Below are positions 19,244 to 27,474 of a stretch of 64,000 nt of DNA, in pieces (position 1 is the first letter of the stretch; the number at the start of each line of letters is the position of its first letter). The notes below the pieces were generated by a model that was not told the origin of the DNA, searched no databases, and was given only the letters and a program-made list of their open reading frames with translations. The stretch covers positions 248,001 to 312,000 of the forward strand of contig NZ_CP108444.1 of assembly GCF_041435355.1 (NCBI RefSeq), in the 5' to 3' direction. Source of the stretch: Streptomyces sp. NBC_01276. Lineage in GTDB: Bacteria > Actinomycetota > Actinomycetes > Streptomycetales > Streptomycetaceae. Position numbers and translations under genes: made by a program.

Positions 19244-19259
19244 CGTGGGGTGCCGCGGG

Positions 19260-19859
19260 TCAGAGGACGGCGCCCGCCAGCGCGTTGGGGCAGTGCTGGC
19301 GCAGCACGAGCTCGGTGGCGGACAAGGCCATCCGGGCGGGCCCGTCGACCCCGAGCACCTCGCCGTTGGCCAGCAGGCCGCCGATGACGAGCATCAGCGT
19401 GTCGGCCAGGGCGTCGGGGTCCTCGGCGCCGGCCTGGGCGCCCATGTCCCGCAGCCAGTTGCGCAGGCCCTTGAGGTGCAGCGTCGCCTCCTGGCGGCCC
19501 GGGTGCGCCGGGTCGCGGAACTCGCTGGAGGTGTTGTAGTAGATGCAGCCGTGGAAGTCCGGTTCGCTGACGCTGGCCTGGAAGAACTCCATCAGCGCCA
19601 GGATCTGCCGGGCCGGGTCGCCGCTGTGGGGGGCCGTGACCTCTTCGGCCCGCTCCCACCACTGCGCGTCGCTCTCCCGCAGCCAGGCGGCGATGAGCTC
19701 GTCCTTGCTGGCGAACTCGCGGTAGAGCAGGCTCTTGCCCACTCCGGTCGCGTCGATCACCTGCTGCATGCCGACGGCCCGGACCCCCTGCTCACCGAAG
19801 AGTTTGGCCGAGGCCTCCAGAATCCGCCGCCTCGTACCTGGTGCCGGTGTACGCGCCAT
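19260..19859 (-). CDS. TetR family repressor of exporter and SARP genes
   Basis: A 199-residue TetR protein: R-R-R-I-L-E-A-S-A-K-L-F-G-E-Q-G-V-R-A then the HTH ending V-G-K-S-L-L-Y-R-E-F-A-S-K-D-E-L. The C-terminal domain has a G-C-I-Y-Y-N-T-S-S-E-F segment, like other C-terminal TetR exporter regulators. ATG 19859 with GAAGGAG is chosen; the frame runs open to 19988. It faces the MFS gene, and a 29-bp palindrome lies between them on the MFS promoter. A core of the same palindrome lies on the SARP promoter, so it probably controls both. Confidence 0.88.
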   Translation of the reverse strand: MARTPAPGTRRRILEASAKLFGEQGVRAVGMQQVIDATGVGKSLLYREFASKDELIAAWLRESDAQWWERAEEVTAPHSGDPARQILALMEFFQASVSEPDFHGCIYYNTSSEFRDPAHPGRQEATLHLKGLRNWLRDMGAQAGAEDPDALADTLMLVIGGLLANGEVLGVDGPARMALSATELVLRQHCPNALAGAVL

Positions 19860-19902
19860 GTCTGAACTCCTTCCCCTCTCCCCCGCGGATCCCAGCATAC
19901 GT

Positions 19903-19961
19903 TTGACAGCGGGGTTTGTGAGCGCTAGAAATGGACCGATCAGTCCCGGACTGATCGGTCC
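19903..19961 (+). promoter_or_regulatory. MFS promoter with TetR operator
   Basis: TTGACA (19903-19908), a 17-base spacer and TAGAAA (19926-19931) form a near-consensus promoter. Directly over the start site is GGACCGATCAGTC (19933-19945), CCG, then its exact complement (19949-19961). Confidence 0.8.
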
Positions 19962-20002
19962 GTCATTCTTCACCATGTTGCGGCCCACTGCTTCCGACGA
20001 CC

Positions 20003-20014
20003 CTCCGATCGGAG
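20003..20014 (+). promoter_or_regulatory. CTCCGATCGGAG palindrome over the MFS ribosome site
   Basis: A perfect 12-bp palindrome whose right half contains the GGAG that would bind the ribosome for ATG 20022. Its CCGATCGG centre matches the TetR operator core. It could be a second operator or a fold that hides the ribosome site. Confidence 0.45.
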
Positions 20015-20021
20015 TCTGATC

Positions 20022-21443
20022 ATGACCGAGGCATCACCGACCTCTCCCCCCATCGCACGGACGGCGTTACCGTCCGCACCCGTGGTCAAGAGCCTGCCCC
20101 TGCTGCTCCTGGTCGTGTGCGCGGTGCAGTTCCTGGACGCGATGGACATCGCGAGCATGGGACCGGCCCTCCCCCTCGTCCAGGCGGACCTGGGCATGTC
20201 GACCTCCGCACTCCAGTGGGTCGTCTCCGCCTACGCCCTCGGATTCGGCGGGTTCCTGCTGCTGGGCGGCCGGCTGGCCGACCTCTACAACCGCAAGAAG
20301 CTGCTGATCGGCTTCCTCGCCGTCTTCGTGGTGGCGAGCATCCTCGGCGGCATCGCCGACAACGGAGTGCTCCTGGTCGTCGCCCGTCTCCTCAAGGGCG
20401 TCAGCGCCGGCATCACCGCACCCGCCGCCATGGCCATCCTGCTCGACGCCTTCCGTGACGAGCAGTCACGCAACCGCGCGCTCGGCACCTTCCTCGCCGT
20501 GGCCTCGGCCGGCTACTCGCTCGGCCTGATCCTCGGCGGCCTGATGGCGGGCGTCTCCTGGCGCCTGGTCCTCTTCGCCCCGGCCGTGGCCGGTGTCCTG
20601 GTCGCCCTGCTCGCCGCCTCCGTGGTACCCGCCCAGCAGGAGAAGGGCAAGAGCGGAAGCATCGACATCCTCGGCGCCGTCACGGTGACGGCCGGCGCGG
20701 TGGCCCTCGTGTACGGGCTCAGCCGGGCCGCGAGCGACGGCTGGAGCGACGCGCAGACGATCGGTTCGCTCATCGCCGCCGCGGTCCTCTTCCCGCTGTT
20801 CGCCGTGGTCGAGAGCCGGCACCCGGCGCCGCTGGTCCCGCTCTCCGTCTTCCGCAAGGGCCAGCTGACCCGCGCCCTGGTCTCGATGCTCTTCTTCGGC
20901 GCCTACGTCTCCTTCCAGTTCGTGCTCACCCTCTACTACCAGGAGCAGCTGGGCTGGAGCCCGCTGGAGGCCGGCCTCGCCTTCCTCCTCGGCGGCGTGC
21001 TGACCGCGGGCACCGCCCGCTACGGCGCGGCCCTGGTCACCAAGTACGGCGCCTGGCCCGTCGCCACCGGCGGCCTGGTCCTGCTGAGCATCGGCTACCT
21101 CGGCTGGGTCCTGCTCATGGGTCAGGTCGACCCGCTGGTCACGCTGTTCGCGCAGCAGCTCCTCGGCGGCCTCGGCTTCGCCGCGGTCTACCCGGCGCTG
21201 AACATCGCGGCCGTCGGCACCGCCGAGCCCGACGAGCAGGGCCTGGTCTCGGGCCTGTTCAACGCCGGCGCGCAGATCGGCAACGGTGTGGTCATCGCCG
21301 TCACCGCCACCGCCTTCTCGCTCTCCACCGGCGGGATCGCCCCGTACCGGGCGGGTCTGTGGACCGTCACGGTCATCACCCTCGCCGTCACCCTCGTGGC
21401 CCTGGCGGGCGCCGCCCGCTACCGCCAGAAGGCCGCGGCCTGA
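20022..21443 (+). CDS. MFS drug exporter (DHA2-type)
   Basis: A 473-residue integral membrane transporter, apparently 14 spans, driven by the proton gradient. The first span has Q-F-L-D-A-M-D-I-A (D-x-x-I type) and motif A reads L-G-G-R-L-A-D-L-Y-N-R-K-K. R-L-L-K-G-V-S-A-G is motif B, and motif C is G-Y-S-L-G-L-I-L-G-G. Codon 16 is TTA (20067-20069), so translation likely needs bldA tRNA. The TetR gene opposite and the operator on its promoter mark it as the regulated self-resistance pump of the locus. Confidence 0.9.
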   Translation: MTEASPTSPPIARTALPSAPVVKSLPLLLLVVCAVQFLDAMDIASMGPALPLVQADLGMSTSALQWVVSAYALGFGGFLLLGGRLADLYNRKKLLIGFLAVFVVASILGGIADNGVLLVVARLLKGVSAGITAPAAMAILLDAFRDEQSRNRALGTFLAVASAGYSLGLILGGLMAGVSWRLVLFAPAVAGVLVALLAASVVPAQQEKGKSGSIDILGAVTVTAGAVALVYGLSRAASDGWSDAQTIGSLIAAAVLFPLFAVVESRHPAPLVPLSVFRKGQLTRALVSMLFFGAYVSFQFVLTLYYQEQLGWSPLEAGLAFLLGGVLTAGTARYGAALVTKYGAWPVATGGLVLLSIGYLGWVLLMGQVDPLVTLFAQQLLGGLGFAAVYPALNIAAVGTAEPDEQGLVSGLFNAGAQIGNGVVIAVTATAFSLSTGGIAPYRAGLWTVTVITLAVTLVALAGAARYRQKAAA

Positions 21444-21445
21444 CC

Positions 21446-21479
21446 GGAGGGCGTCGCCGCCCCGGCGGCGACGCCCTCC
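21446..21479 (+). terminator. Terminator after MFS gene
   Basis: A 34-bp perfect palindrome (16-bp arms 21446-21461 and 21464-21479) starts three bases after the stop codon. Confidence 0.8.
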
Positions 21480-21487
21480 CCCCGATC

Positions 21488-21554
21488 GGCCGTGCAACCC
21501 GTCTGGCGCACCCATTGGATCCCCCGCATCCGGCGCCGGACGTGTTGCACGGCC
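21488..21554. repeat. Spaced inverted repeat in the SARP upstream region
   Basis: GGCCGTGCAAC (21488-21498) and GTTGCACGGCC (21544-21554) are exact complements 45 bases apart; TTTG follows the second. The 321-base gap between the exporter and the SARP gene holds this, the terminator and the promoter below; I see no gene in it. Confidence 0.45.
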
Positions 21555-21614
21555 TTTGTCGCGTTCGCTCCCGGGCGGGGCCTCCGGGCGGGAGGCGGGG
21601 GCCCATTGGCTTCA

Positions 21615-21660
21615 TTGACACGCTCCTACCTGACCAAGTACGGTCGGGACCGATCGGTCC
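21615..21660 (+). promoter_or_regulatory. SARP promoter with TetR operator core
   Basis: TTGACA (21615-21620), an 18-base spacer and TACGGT (21639-21644) are followed at once by GGACCGATCGGTCC (21647-21660), a perfect 14-bp palindrome. It shares the GGACCGATC half-site and the layout of the exporter operator. Confidence 0.75.
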
Positions 21661-21764
21661 ACTAGGAATTCAGTACCGCATGAGTACCGCTTCCGGCACC
21701 GAATCGATCACCCGGCGCCAGTGCACACGACACCGTTCTCTTTCCATCTCGCGGGGAGATGTTT

Positions 21765-22580
21765 GTGTTGCTGTTCTCAGTCCTAGGCTCCATTGAAATA
21801 ATGAAACAGCGGGTCGCCGTGCGGCTCGGCGGCGCCATGCAGCAGACGCTCCTGGCGACCCTGCTCGCGGCCGGCGGATCGCTCGTCACGGTCGACTCCC
21901 TCATCCTCGAACTCTGGGGAACCACACCCCCCAACAAGGTCGAGAACGCCCTCCAGGCGCAGGTCAGCCGAGTACGCAGAACCCTGGCCGCGGTGGAGCC
22001 CGACCGGGAGGGATCGCGGGTGGTGACGAGCACCTCCGGCTACATGTTCCTTTTCGACCGGTGGGAACTCGACGCCTACCTGTTCCTCGACACCGTGGAC
22101 GCGATCCACGCGAGAACCGGCACGGACACCCTGTCCGAGCACCGCCAGAACGTCGCCGACCTCCGCGCCGGACTCTCCCGCTGGAGAGGTCCCGTATTCG
22201 GCGGACTGGCCGGCGGACCGATCTGCCAGACCGCCTCCACGAGATATATGGAGGCGCGGAATTCGGCGCTCATTCTTCTTTACGATCTCGAACTGCGCAC
22301 CGGCGGCCACGAACGGATCCTTCCGGAGCTGACCGAGCTCTACTCCCGCAACCCGAACCACGAGCAGTTCTGCATGCTCCTCATGCGGGCCCTGTACCGG
22401 TGCGGCCGCCAGCTCGACGCCCTGACGGTCTACCGCCAGTGCCGCCACAACATGATCGAGTCGCAGGGCATCGAGCCCTCCCCCGTACTCAGCCAGTACG
22501 AGCGGGCGATCCTCACCCACGACCCGATGCTGCTCCAGAACGAGCCCTACTGGCCGGTGCCGGCCCTCGTCGCGAGCTAG
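21765..22580 (+). CDS. SARP family pathway activator
   Basis: A 271-residue activator of the Streptomyces antibiotic regulatory protein family. The N-terminal OmpR-type winged helix runs from L-L-F-S-V-L-G-S-I-E through V-D-S-L-I-L-E-L-W-G, N-A-L-Q-A-Q-V-S-R-V-R-R and G-Y-M-F. A bacterial transcriptional activator (BTAD) domain follows to about residue 255. I chose GTG 21765 because GGGGAG lies six bases before it; ATG 21759 is too close. Transcription should be repressed by the TetR protein through the operator over its start site. The 11-bp-spaced GTCAG repeats in the window are its expected targets. Confidence 0.9.
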   Translation: MLLFSVLGSIEIMKQRVAVRLGGAMQQTLLATLLAAGGSLVTVDSLILELWGTTPPNKVENALQAQVSRVRRTLAAVEPDREGSRVVTSTSGYMFLFDRWELDAYLFLDTVDAIHARTGTDTLSEHRQNVADLRAGLSRWRGPVFGGLAGGPICQTASTRYMEARNSALILLYDLELRTGGHERILPELTELYSRNPNHEQFCMLLMRALYRCGRQLDALTVYRQCRHNMIESQGIEPSPVLSQYERAILTHDPMLLQNEPYWPVPALVAS

Positions 22581-22594
22581 GGAAGAGCCCGGAC

Positions 22595-23329
22595 ATGGGC
22601 GACGCCCTGCTGCTGGTCGCGCACGGCAGCCGCGATCCGCGCCACGCGACCACGGTCCGCGCCCTCACCCGCGGGATCCGGTCTTCGAGGCCCGGACTGC
22701 GCGTGAGCACGGCCTTCCTCGACTTCGACGCCCCCTCCGTACCGCAGGAGCTGGCGCGGGCGGCCCGTCACGGAGCCGCTCGGCTGGTGGTCCAGCCGCT
22801 GCTCCTGACCCGGGCCTTCCACGCCAAGACGGACCTGCCCGGCATCCTGAGCCGGGCACCGGCCTCCCTCACGGTGCGCCAGACCCCCGTCCTGGGACCG
22901 GATCCGCTGCTGACCGCCGCACTGGAACGCCGGCTGTACCAGGCCGGACTCGCCCCGGACGAACGCGCCACGACCGGCGTGGTCCTCGCGGCCGCCGGCA
23001 GCTCCGACCCGGAGGCGGCCGCCGCGCTCGCCGGGATCACCCGGCGGTGGCAGCGCACCGGCGGCTGGCACTCCGTACGCTTCGCCTGCGCCTCCCACGG
23101 CCCCCGCACCGGGGACGCCGTACGGGCGCTGCGCGCCGGGGGCGCCCGGCGGATCGCGGTCGCCCCGTACGTCCTGGCGCCGGGAAGGCTCCCGGACCGG
23201 ATCGCCGAGGGCGCCCGCGGCGCGGGGGCGGACGTCCTGGGCGCGGTGCTCGGCGCCGCCCCGGAACTGGTGCGCCTCGTCCTGCTCCGGTACGACGCGG
23301 CCGTCCGCGTACCGGCCCTGACGGGCTGA
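22595..23329 (+). CDS. Sirohydrochlorin chelatase-like protein (CbiX/SirB family)
   Basis: A 244-residue protein of two CbiX-like halves. The first starts L-L-L-V-A-H-G-S-R-D-P-R-H, with the metal/catalytic His, and P-L-L-L-T-R-A-F-H carries a second His. The C-terminal half has A-S-H-G-P-R-T-G-D-A-V. Such enzymes put Fe2+ into sirohydrochlorin to give siroheme, the cofactor of the sulfite reductase encoded at 32970. Gene order beside cys/ssu genes fits. Insertion of cobalt instead cannot be excluded. Confidence 0.83.
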   Translation: MGDALLLVAHGSRDPRHATTVRALTRGIRSSRPGLRVSTAFLDFDAPSVPQELARAARHGAARLVVQPLLLTRAFHAKTDLPGILSRAPASLTVRQTPVLGPDPLLTAALERRLYQAGLAPDERATTGVVLAAAGSSDPEAAAALAGITRRWQRTGGWHSVRFACASHGPRTGDAVRALRAGGARRIAVAPYVLAPGRLPDRIAEGARGAGADVLGAVLGAAPELVRLVLLRYDAAVRVPALTG

Positions 23330-23369
23330 CACCGGACGGTGCCCGGCGGGCCGCCCCGGGCCGGGGCCC

Positions 23370-24269
23370 TCACGGGCGCAAGCCCCGCCGGCGCAGCATC
23401 CGGCGCTCCAGCGGGCCGAAGACCAGCAGGTCGACGACGACGCCGACCAGCAGGATCAGCACGATGGCGAGGAAGATCCGCGCCATGTCGGAGGTCTCGC
23501 GCCCCGACTCCAGCAACTGGCCGAGCCCCAGGCCCAGATCGGGGGAGCTGGCGATGATCTCGGCGGCCATCAGGGAGCGCCAGGAGAAGGCCCAGCCCTG
23601 CTTGAGGCCGGCCAGGTAGCCGGGCAGCGCGGCGGGCATCACCACGTGCCGGGCGCCGCGCAGACCGGTGGCGCCCAGGGAGCGGCCGGCCCGCAGGAAC
23701 AGCGGCGGGACCTGGTCGATGCCGGAGACGAGGCCGCCCGCGATGGAGGGGGTGGCCCCGAGCAGGATCACGGCGTACATCATCGAGTCGTCCAGGCCCA
23801 GCCACAGGACCGCCGGGGGGACCCAGGCGACCGAGGGCAGGGACTGCAGGCCCTGGAGGACGGGCCCGATCGCGGCGCGCACGAACCTGACGCGGGCGAC
23901 GAGCAGGCCGAGCGGGGTGCCGATGGCCAGGGCCAGCAGGAAGCCCGACAGGCCGCGCCAGACGCTGGTCCACACGACGTCGAGGAGGGTGCCCCTGAAC
24001 CAGAGGTCGGTCAGGCTGTGCCAGACGGCGGAGGGCGGCGGGAGCACGTAGTCGTCGGCGACCCGGGCCCAGGTGAGCCCCTGCCACACCGTCAGCACCA
24101 GGGCGACGGCCACGGCGGGCGGCAGTGCCTTGCCCCACAGCACCCGGCGCAGGGAGGTGCGGGCCGTCTGGTGGGTGTCGAGGGCGTCGAGTCCGGCCAG
24201 CTCGTTGGAGGCGGCGGGGAACTCTCGGGACGGTCGGGGCCCGGGGGGCCTGAGGTCAGTGCTGGCCAT
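23370..24269 (-). CDS. ssuC: ABC transporter permease, sulfonate/nitrate type
   Basis: A 299-residue membrane permease with about six spans and the E-A-x-x-x-G loop variant (L-G-A-T-G-L-R-G-A-R-H-V-V-M-P-A-A-L-P-G). I use ATG 24269 with GGGGAG ten bases upstream; GTG 24287 is the alternative. It overlaps the ATPase gene by 14 bases. It is the last gene of the cysH to ssuC operon, and its neighbours suggest uptake of sulfonates or another organic sulfur source. Confidence 0.88.
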   Translation of the reverse strand: MASTDLRPPGPRPSREFPAASNELAGLDALDTHQTARTSLRRVLWGKALPPAVAVALVLTVWQGLTWARVADDYVLPPPSAVWHSLTDLWFRGTLLDVVWTSVWRGLSGFLLALAIGTPLGLLVARVRFVRAAIGPVLQGLQSLPSVAWVPPAVLWLGLDDSMMYAVILLGATPSIAGGLVSGIDQVPPLFLRAGRSLGATGLRGARHVVMPAALPGYLAGLKQGWAFSWRSLMAAEIIASSPDLGLGLGQLLESGRETSDMARIFLAIVLILLVGVVVDLLVFGPLERRMLRRRGLRP

Positions 24270-25065
24270 GGCGGCGGATCTCCCCACGCAGGTGTTCGGT
24301 GATCTCGACGGACAGGTCCGCGACGTCCGCGTCCTCGATGCGGCGCGGCTGCGGGATGTCCACGGTCCATTCCTTCGCGACCCGGCCGGGCCGGGAGGAG
24401 AGCAGGACCACGCGCTCGGCGAGGCGGACGGCCTCGCGGACGTTGTGCGTGACGAAGAGGACGGAGAGTCCCCCCGCGGCGGAGCCGCTGATGTTCGCTT
24501 CGGCCCAGATGCGGGTGAGTTCGCCGTGCAGGACGTCGCGGGTGATGGCGTCGAGGGCCGCGAAGGGCTCGTCCATCAGCAGCAGGCGGCTGTCCTGGGC
24601 GAGGGCGCGGGCCAGGGCCACGCGCTGGCGCATGCCGCCGGACAGTTCGTGGACGCGCTTGCCGTACGCCCCGCCGAGCCGGACCAGCTCCAGCAGCCGT
24701 TCGGCCTCCGGCTTGCGGTCGTTCTTGGGCACCCCGCGCAGGCGCAGGGCGAGTTCGATGTTCCTGCCCGCGGTGAGCCACGGGAAGAGGGCGTGCTCCT
24801 GGAACATCAGGGCCGCGCGGCCCTCGGTGGCGACGGTCCCGGCGGTCGGGGTGTCCAGTCCCGCGACCAGGTTGAGCAGGGTGGACTTGCCGCAGCCGGA
24901 GGCGCCGAGGAGGGTGACGAACTCCCCGGGCGCGACGTCGAGGCTGATGTCGTCCAGCACGGGCTGGGGGCCGGCCGGGCCGGGAAAGGACTTGGAGACG
25001 TGCTCGATGCGGACGGCCCGTGTGAGGGCCGTGGTGTGCTCCGCGTTGATCAGGGCGGTCGCCAT
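24256..25065 (-). CDS. ssuB: ABC transporter ATPase, sulfonate type
   Basis: A 269-residue nucleotide-binding subunit: Walker A G-A-S-G-C-G-K-S-T, Q-loop F-Q-E-H-A-L-F-P-W, signature L-S-G-G-M-R-Q-R, Walker B L-L-L-M-D-E-P-F and H-loop V-T-H-N. ATG 25065 is 5 bases below the binding-protein stop. The nitrate/sulfonate/taurine subfamily shows in the L-F-P-W-L-T-A-G-R-N segment. Confidence 0.9.
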   Translation of the reverse strand: MATALINAEHTTALTRAVRIEHVSKSFPGPAGPQPVLDDISLDVAPGEFVTLLGASGCGKSTLLNLVAGLDTPTAGTVATEGRAALMFQEHALFPWLTAGRNIELALRLRGVPKNDRKPEAERLLELVRLGGAYGKRVHELSGGMRQRVALARALAQDSRLLLMDEPFAALDAITRDVLHGELTRIWAEANISGSAAGGLSVLFVTHNVREAVRLAERVVLLSSRPGRVAKEWTVDIPQPRRIEDADVADLSVEITEHLRGEIRRHGQH

Positions 25066-25070
25066 CGCGG

Positions 25071-26189
25071 TCAGCTCCGTTGGTCGTCGGTGCCCGGACC
25101 CGGCGGGGTGACGGGGGGCCTGTGCAGGGAACCGAGGACCTTGTCGAGCGGCCCGAGGTCGTAGATGCCGGTCAGGTCGGGCCGCTCCAGCAGGCCCGCG
25201 GCGACGGCGTGGTCGGCCTGGGCCCGCAGGGTGGCGGCCAGGGGGTCGTCGGTGACGACGATGCCCGGCCAGGCCCGGTCGATGACCTCGGGCTCCAGCT
25301 CCTTGCCGCTGAGCGTCTTCAGGGCGGCGTTGGCGGAGGTCTTGGCCTCGTCCCGGTGGGCGTTGATCCACTCGTTGGTCTTCACCGTGCCGCGGAGCAC
25401 GGCCTCCACCACGTCCGCGTGGCCTTTGAGGAACTCCTGCGACACGACGACGTTCGTGATCACGAACTTCCCGTCGGGCCACAGGCCGCTCTCGTCGAGG
25501 AGGACGGTCGCGCCCTCGGCGACCAGCTTGGACGCGGTCGGCTCGGGCACCCAGGCGCCGTCGACGGAACCGGACCGGTAGGCGTCGGGGGTGATGGTGT
25601 TGTTGGTGCGGACGACGGACACGTCGCCCTTTCCGCTGGCCGCGTCGACCTTCCAGCCGCGCGTGGCGGCCCAGTTGAGGAAGGCCACGTCCTGGGTGTT
25701 GCCGAGCTGCGGGGTGGCGATCCGCTTGCCCTTGAGGTCGTCGAGGGTCTTGATCCTCTCCGGGTTCACGACGAGCTTGACCCCGCCGGACGCGGAGCCG
25801 GAGATGATCCGCAGGTTGCGGCCCTTGGACTTCACGTAGCCGTTGACGGCGGGCGAGGGGCCGATGAAGGCGATGTCGACGGAGCCGGCGTTGAGGGCCT
25901 CGATCTCGGCCGGGCCGGCGTTGAAGGTGGTGGTCTTCAGGGCGGTCCCGCCCAGTTCCCGCTGGATCAGCCCTTCCCGTACGCCGACCAGGGCGGTGGC
26001 GTGGGTCAGGTTCGGGAAGTAGCCGAGGGTCACGGAGCCCGCCGAGAGCTTCGCGCCCGTCCCGTCCGCGGGGGCCTGGGCGGCGGCGGGTACCTGGTCG
26101 GCCCGGGAGCCGTAGCCGCAGGAGGTGAGGGCGGCGGCGATCAGCAGCAGGAGGGCCGCGGCGGGGCGGAGGCGGCGCGTGGGGGACAT
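25071..26189 (-). CDS. ssuA: ABC substrate-binding lipoprotein, sulfonate type
   Basis: A 372-residue lipoprotein. An R-R-L-R n-region, an Ala/Leu core and lipobox L-T-S-C precede the mature Cys. The mature part has V-T-L-G-Y-F-P-N-L-T-H-A, G-P-A-E-I-E-A-L-N-A-G-S-V-D and a later G-A-W-V-P-E-P segment, all typical of SsuA/TauA/NrtA-like binding proteins. The start is taken at ATG 26189, three bases after the CysN stop (TGACCATG); ATG 26204, which overlaps CysN, is possible. Confidence 0.88.
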   Translation of the reverse strand: MSPTRRLRPAAALLLLIAAALTSCGYGSRADQVPAAAQAPADGTGAKLSAGSVTLGYFPNLTHATALVGVREGLIQRELGGTALKTTTFNAGPAEIEALNAGSVDIAFIGPSPAVNGYVKSKGRNLRIISGSASGGVKLVVNPERIKTLDDLKGKRIATPQLGNTQDVAFLNWAATRGWKVDAASGKGDVSVVRTNNTITPDAYRSGSVDGAWVPEPTASKLVAEGATVLLDESGLWPDGKFVITNVVVSQEFLKGHADVVEAVLRGTVKTNEWINAHRDEAKTSANAALKTLSGKELEPEVIDRAWPGIVVTDDPLAATLRAQADHAVAAGLLERPDLTGIYDLGPLDKVLGSLHRPPVTPPGPGTDDQRS

Positions 26190-26191
26190 GG

Positions 26192-27472
26192 TCAGGCGGT
26201 CCATTCGTGTTCCGTGAAGGCATCGCCGGCCATGCCCGCGGTCAGGGTGGTGCCGTCGGCCGGGTCGATGAGGAGGAAGGACCCGGTGCGGCGGGAGGCT
26301 GCGTACGCGTCGAGCGCGAGCGGCTCGGCGGTGCGGACGACGACGCGGCCGATGTCGTTGGCCACCAGCCGGCCGGGGGCCGGGTGCTGGGAGAGGTCGT
26401 CGAGGGTCAGCCGCGAGGGGATCTCCTTGACGATCGCCTTGACCGTGCGGGTGGTGTGCTTGAGCAGGACGCGCTGGCCGACCGTGAGGGGCCGGTCGGC
26501 GACGTGGCAGACGGTGGCGACGACGTCCTGCGTGGTGGTGGGGGCCAGGGCGGTGGGGGCGATCAGGTCGCCGCGCGAGATGTCGATGTCGTCCTTGAGG
26601 CGGACCGTCACCGACTGCGGCGCCCAGGCGGTGTCCACGGACTCGCCGAGGGCGTCGATCCCCTCGATGGTGCTGGTACGGCCCGACGGCAGGACGGTGA
26701 CGGCCTCGCCGACGCGCAGGACGCCGGAGGCGATCTGGCCCGCGTAGCCGCGGTAGTCGGGGTGGGCGGCGGACCGGGGGCGGATCACGTACTGGACGGG
26801 GAAGCGGGCGTGGGCGGCGGTGAACTCGTCGGTGACGGGCACGGTTTCGAGGTGTTCGAGGACGGTGGGTCCGCCGTACCAGTCCATGTGCGCGGAGGGC
26901 TCGACGACGTTGTCCCCGGCCAGGGCCGAGATCGGGATGGCGGTGACGTCGAGGATCCCCAGCTCGGAGGCGTAGGCGGTGAACTCTTCGGCGATCTTGG
27001 CGAAGACGGTCTCGCGGTAGTCGACGAGGTCCATCTTGTTGACGGCGAGGACGACGTGGGGGACGCGCAGGAGGGCGGCGACGGCGGCGTGGCGGCGGGT
27101 CTGCTCGATGACGCCGTTGCGGGCGTCGACGAGGACCACGGCCAGGTCGGCGGTGGAGGCGCCGGTGACCATGTTGCGGGTGTACTGCACGTGCCCGGGG
27201 GTGTCGGCGAGGATGAACCGGCGGCGGGCGGTGGCGAAGTAGCGGTAGGCCACGTCGATGGTGATGCCCTGCTCGCGCTCCGCGCGCAGGCCGTCGGTGA
27301 GCAGGGCAAGGTCCGGGGCCTCCTGGCCACGGTCGGCCGACACCCGCCGGACGGCCTCCAGCTGGTCGGTCAGGACCGACTTCGAGTCGTGCAGCAGACG
27401 GCCGACCAGGGTGGACTTGCCGTCGTCGACGGAGCCGGCGGTCGCGAAGCGCAACAGCGTGGTGGTCGTCAT
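26192..27472 (-). CDS. cysN: Sulfate adenylyltransferase large (GTPase) subunit
   Basis: A 426-residue EF-Tu-like GTPase that drives ATP + sulfate to APS with CysD. G1 reads G-S-V-D-D-G-K-S-T, the switch region has R-E-Q-G-I-T-I-D-V-A-Y-R-Y-F, G3 D-T-P-G-H and G4 N-K-M-D. Beta-barrel domains follow. There is no fused APS kinase domain, which matches the separate CysC two genes upstream. It begins two bases after the CysD stop. Confidence 0.95.
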   Translation of the reverse strand: MTTTTLLRFATAGSVDDGKSTLVGRLLHDSKSVLTDQLEAVRRVSADRGQEAPDLALLTDGLRAEREQGITIDVAYRYFATARRRFILADTPGHVQYTRNMVTGASTADLAVVLVDARNGVIEQTRRHAAVAALLRVPHVVLAVNKMDLVDYRETVFAKIAEEFTAYASELGILDVTAIPISALAGDNVVEPSAHMDWYGGPTVLEHLETVPVTDEFTAAHARFPVQYVIRPRSAAHPDYRGYAGQIASGVLRVGEAVTVLPSGRTSTIEGIDALGESVDTAWAPQSVTVRLKDDIDISRGDLIAPTALAPTTTQDVVATVCHVADRPLTVGQRVLLKHTTRTVKAIVKEIPSRLTLDDLSQHPAPGRLVANDIGRVVVRTAEPLALDAYAASRRTGSFLLIDPADGTTLTAGMAGDAFTEHEWTA

Positions 27473-27474
27473 GG

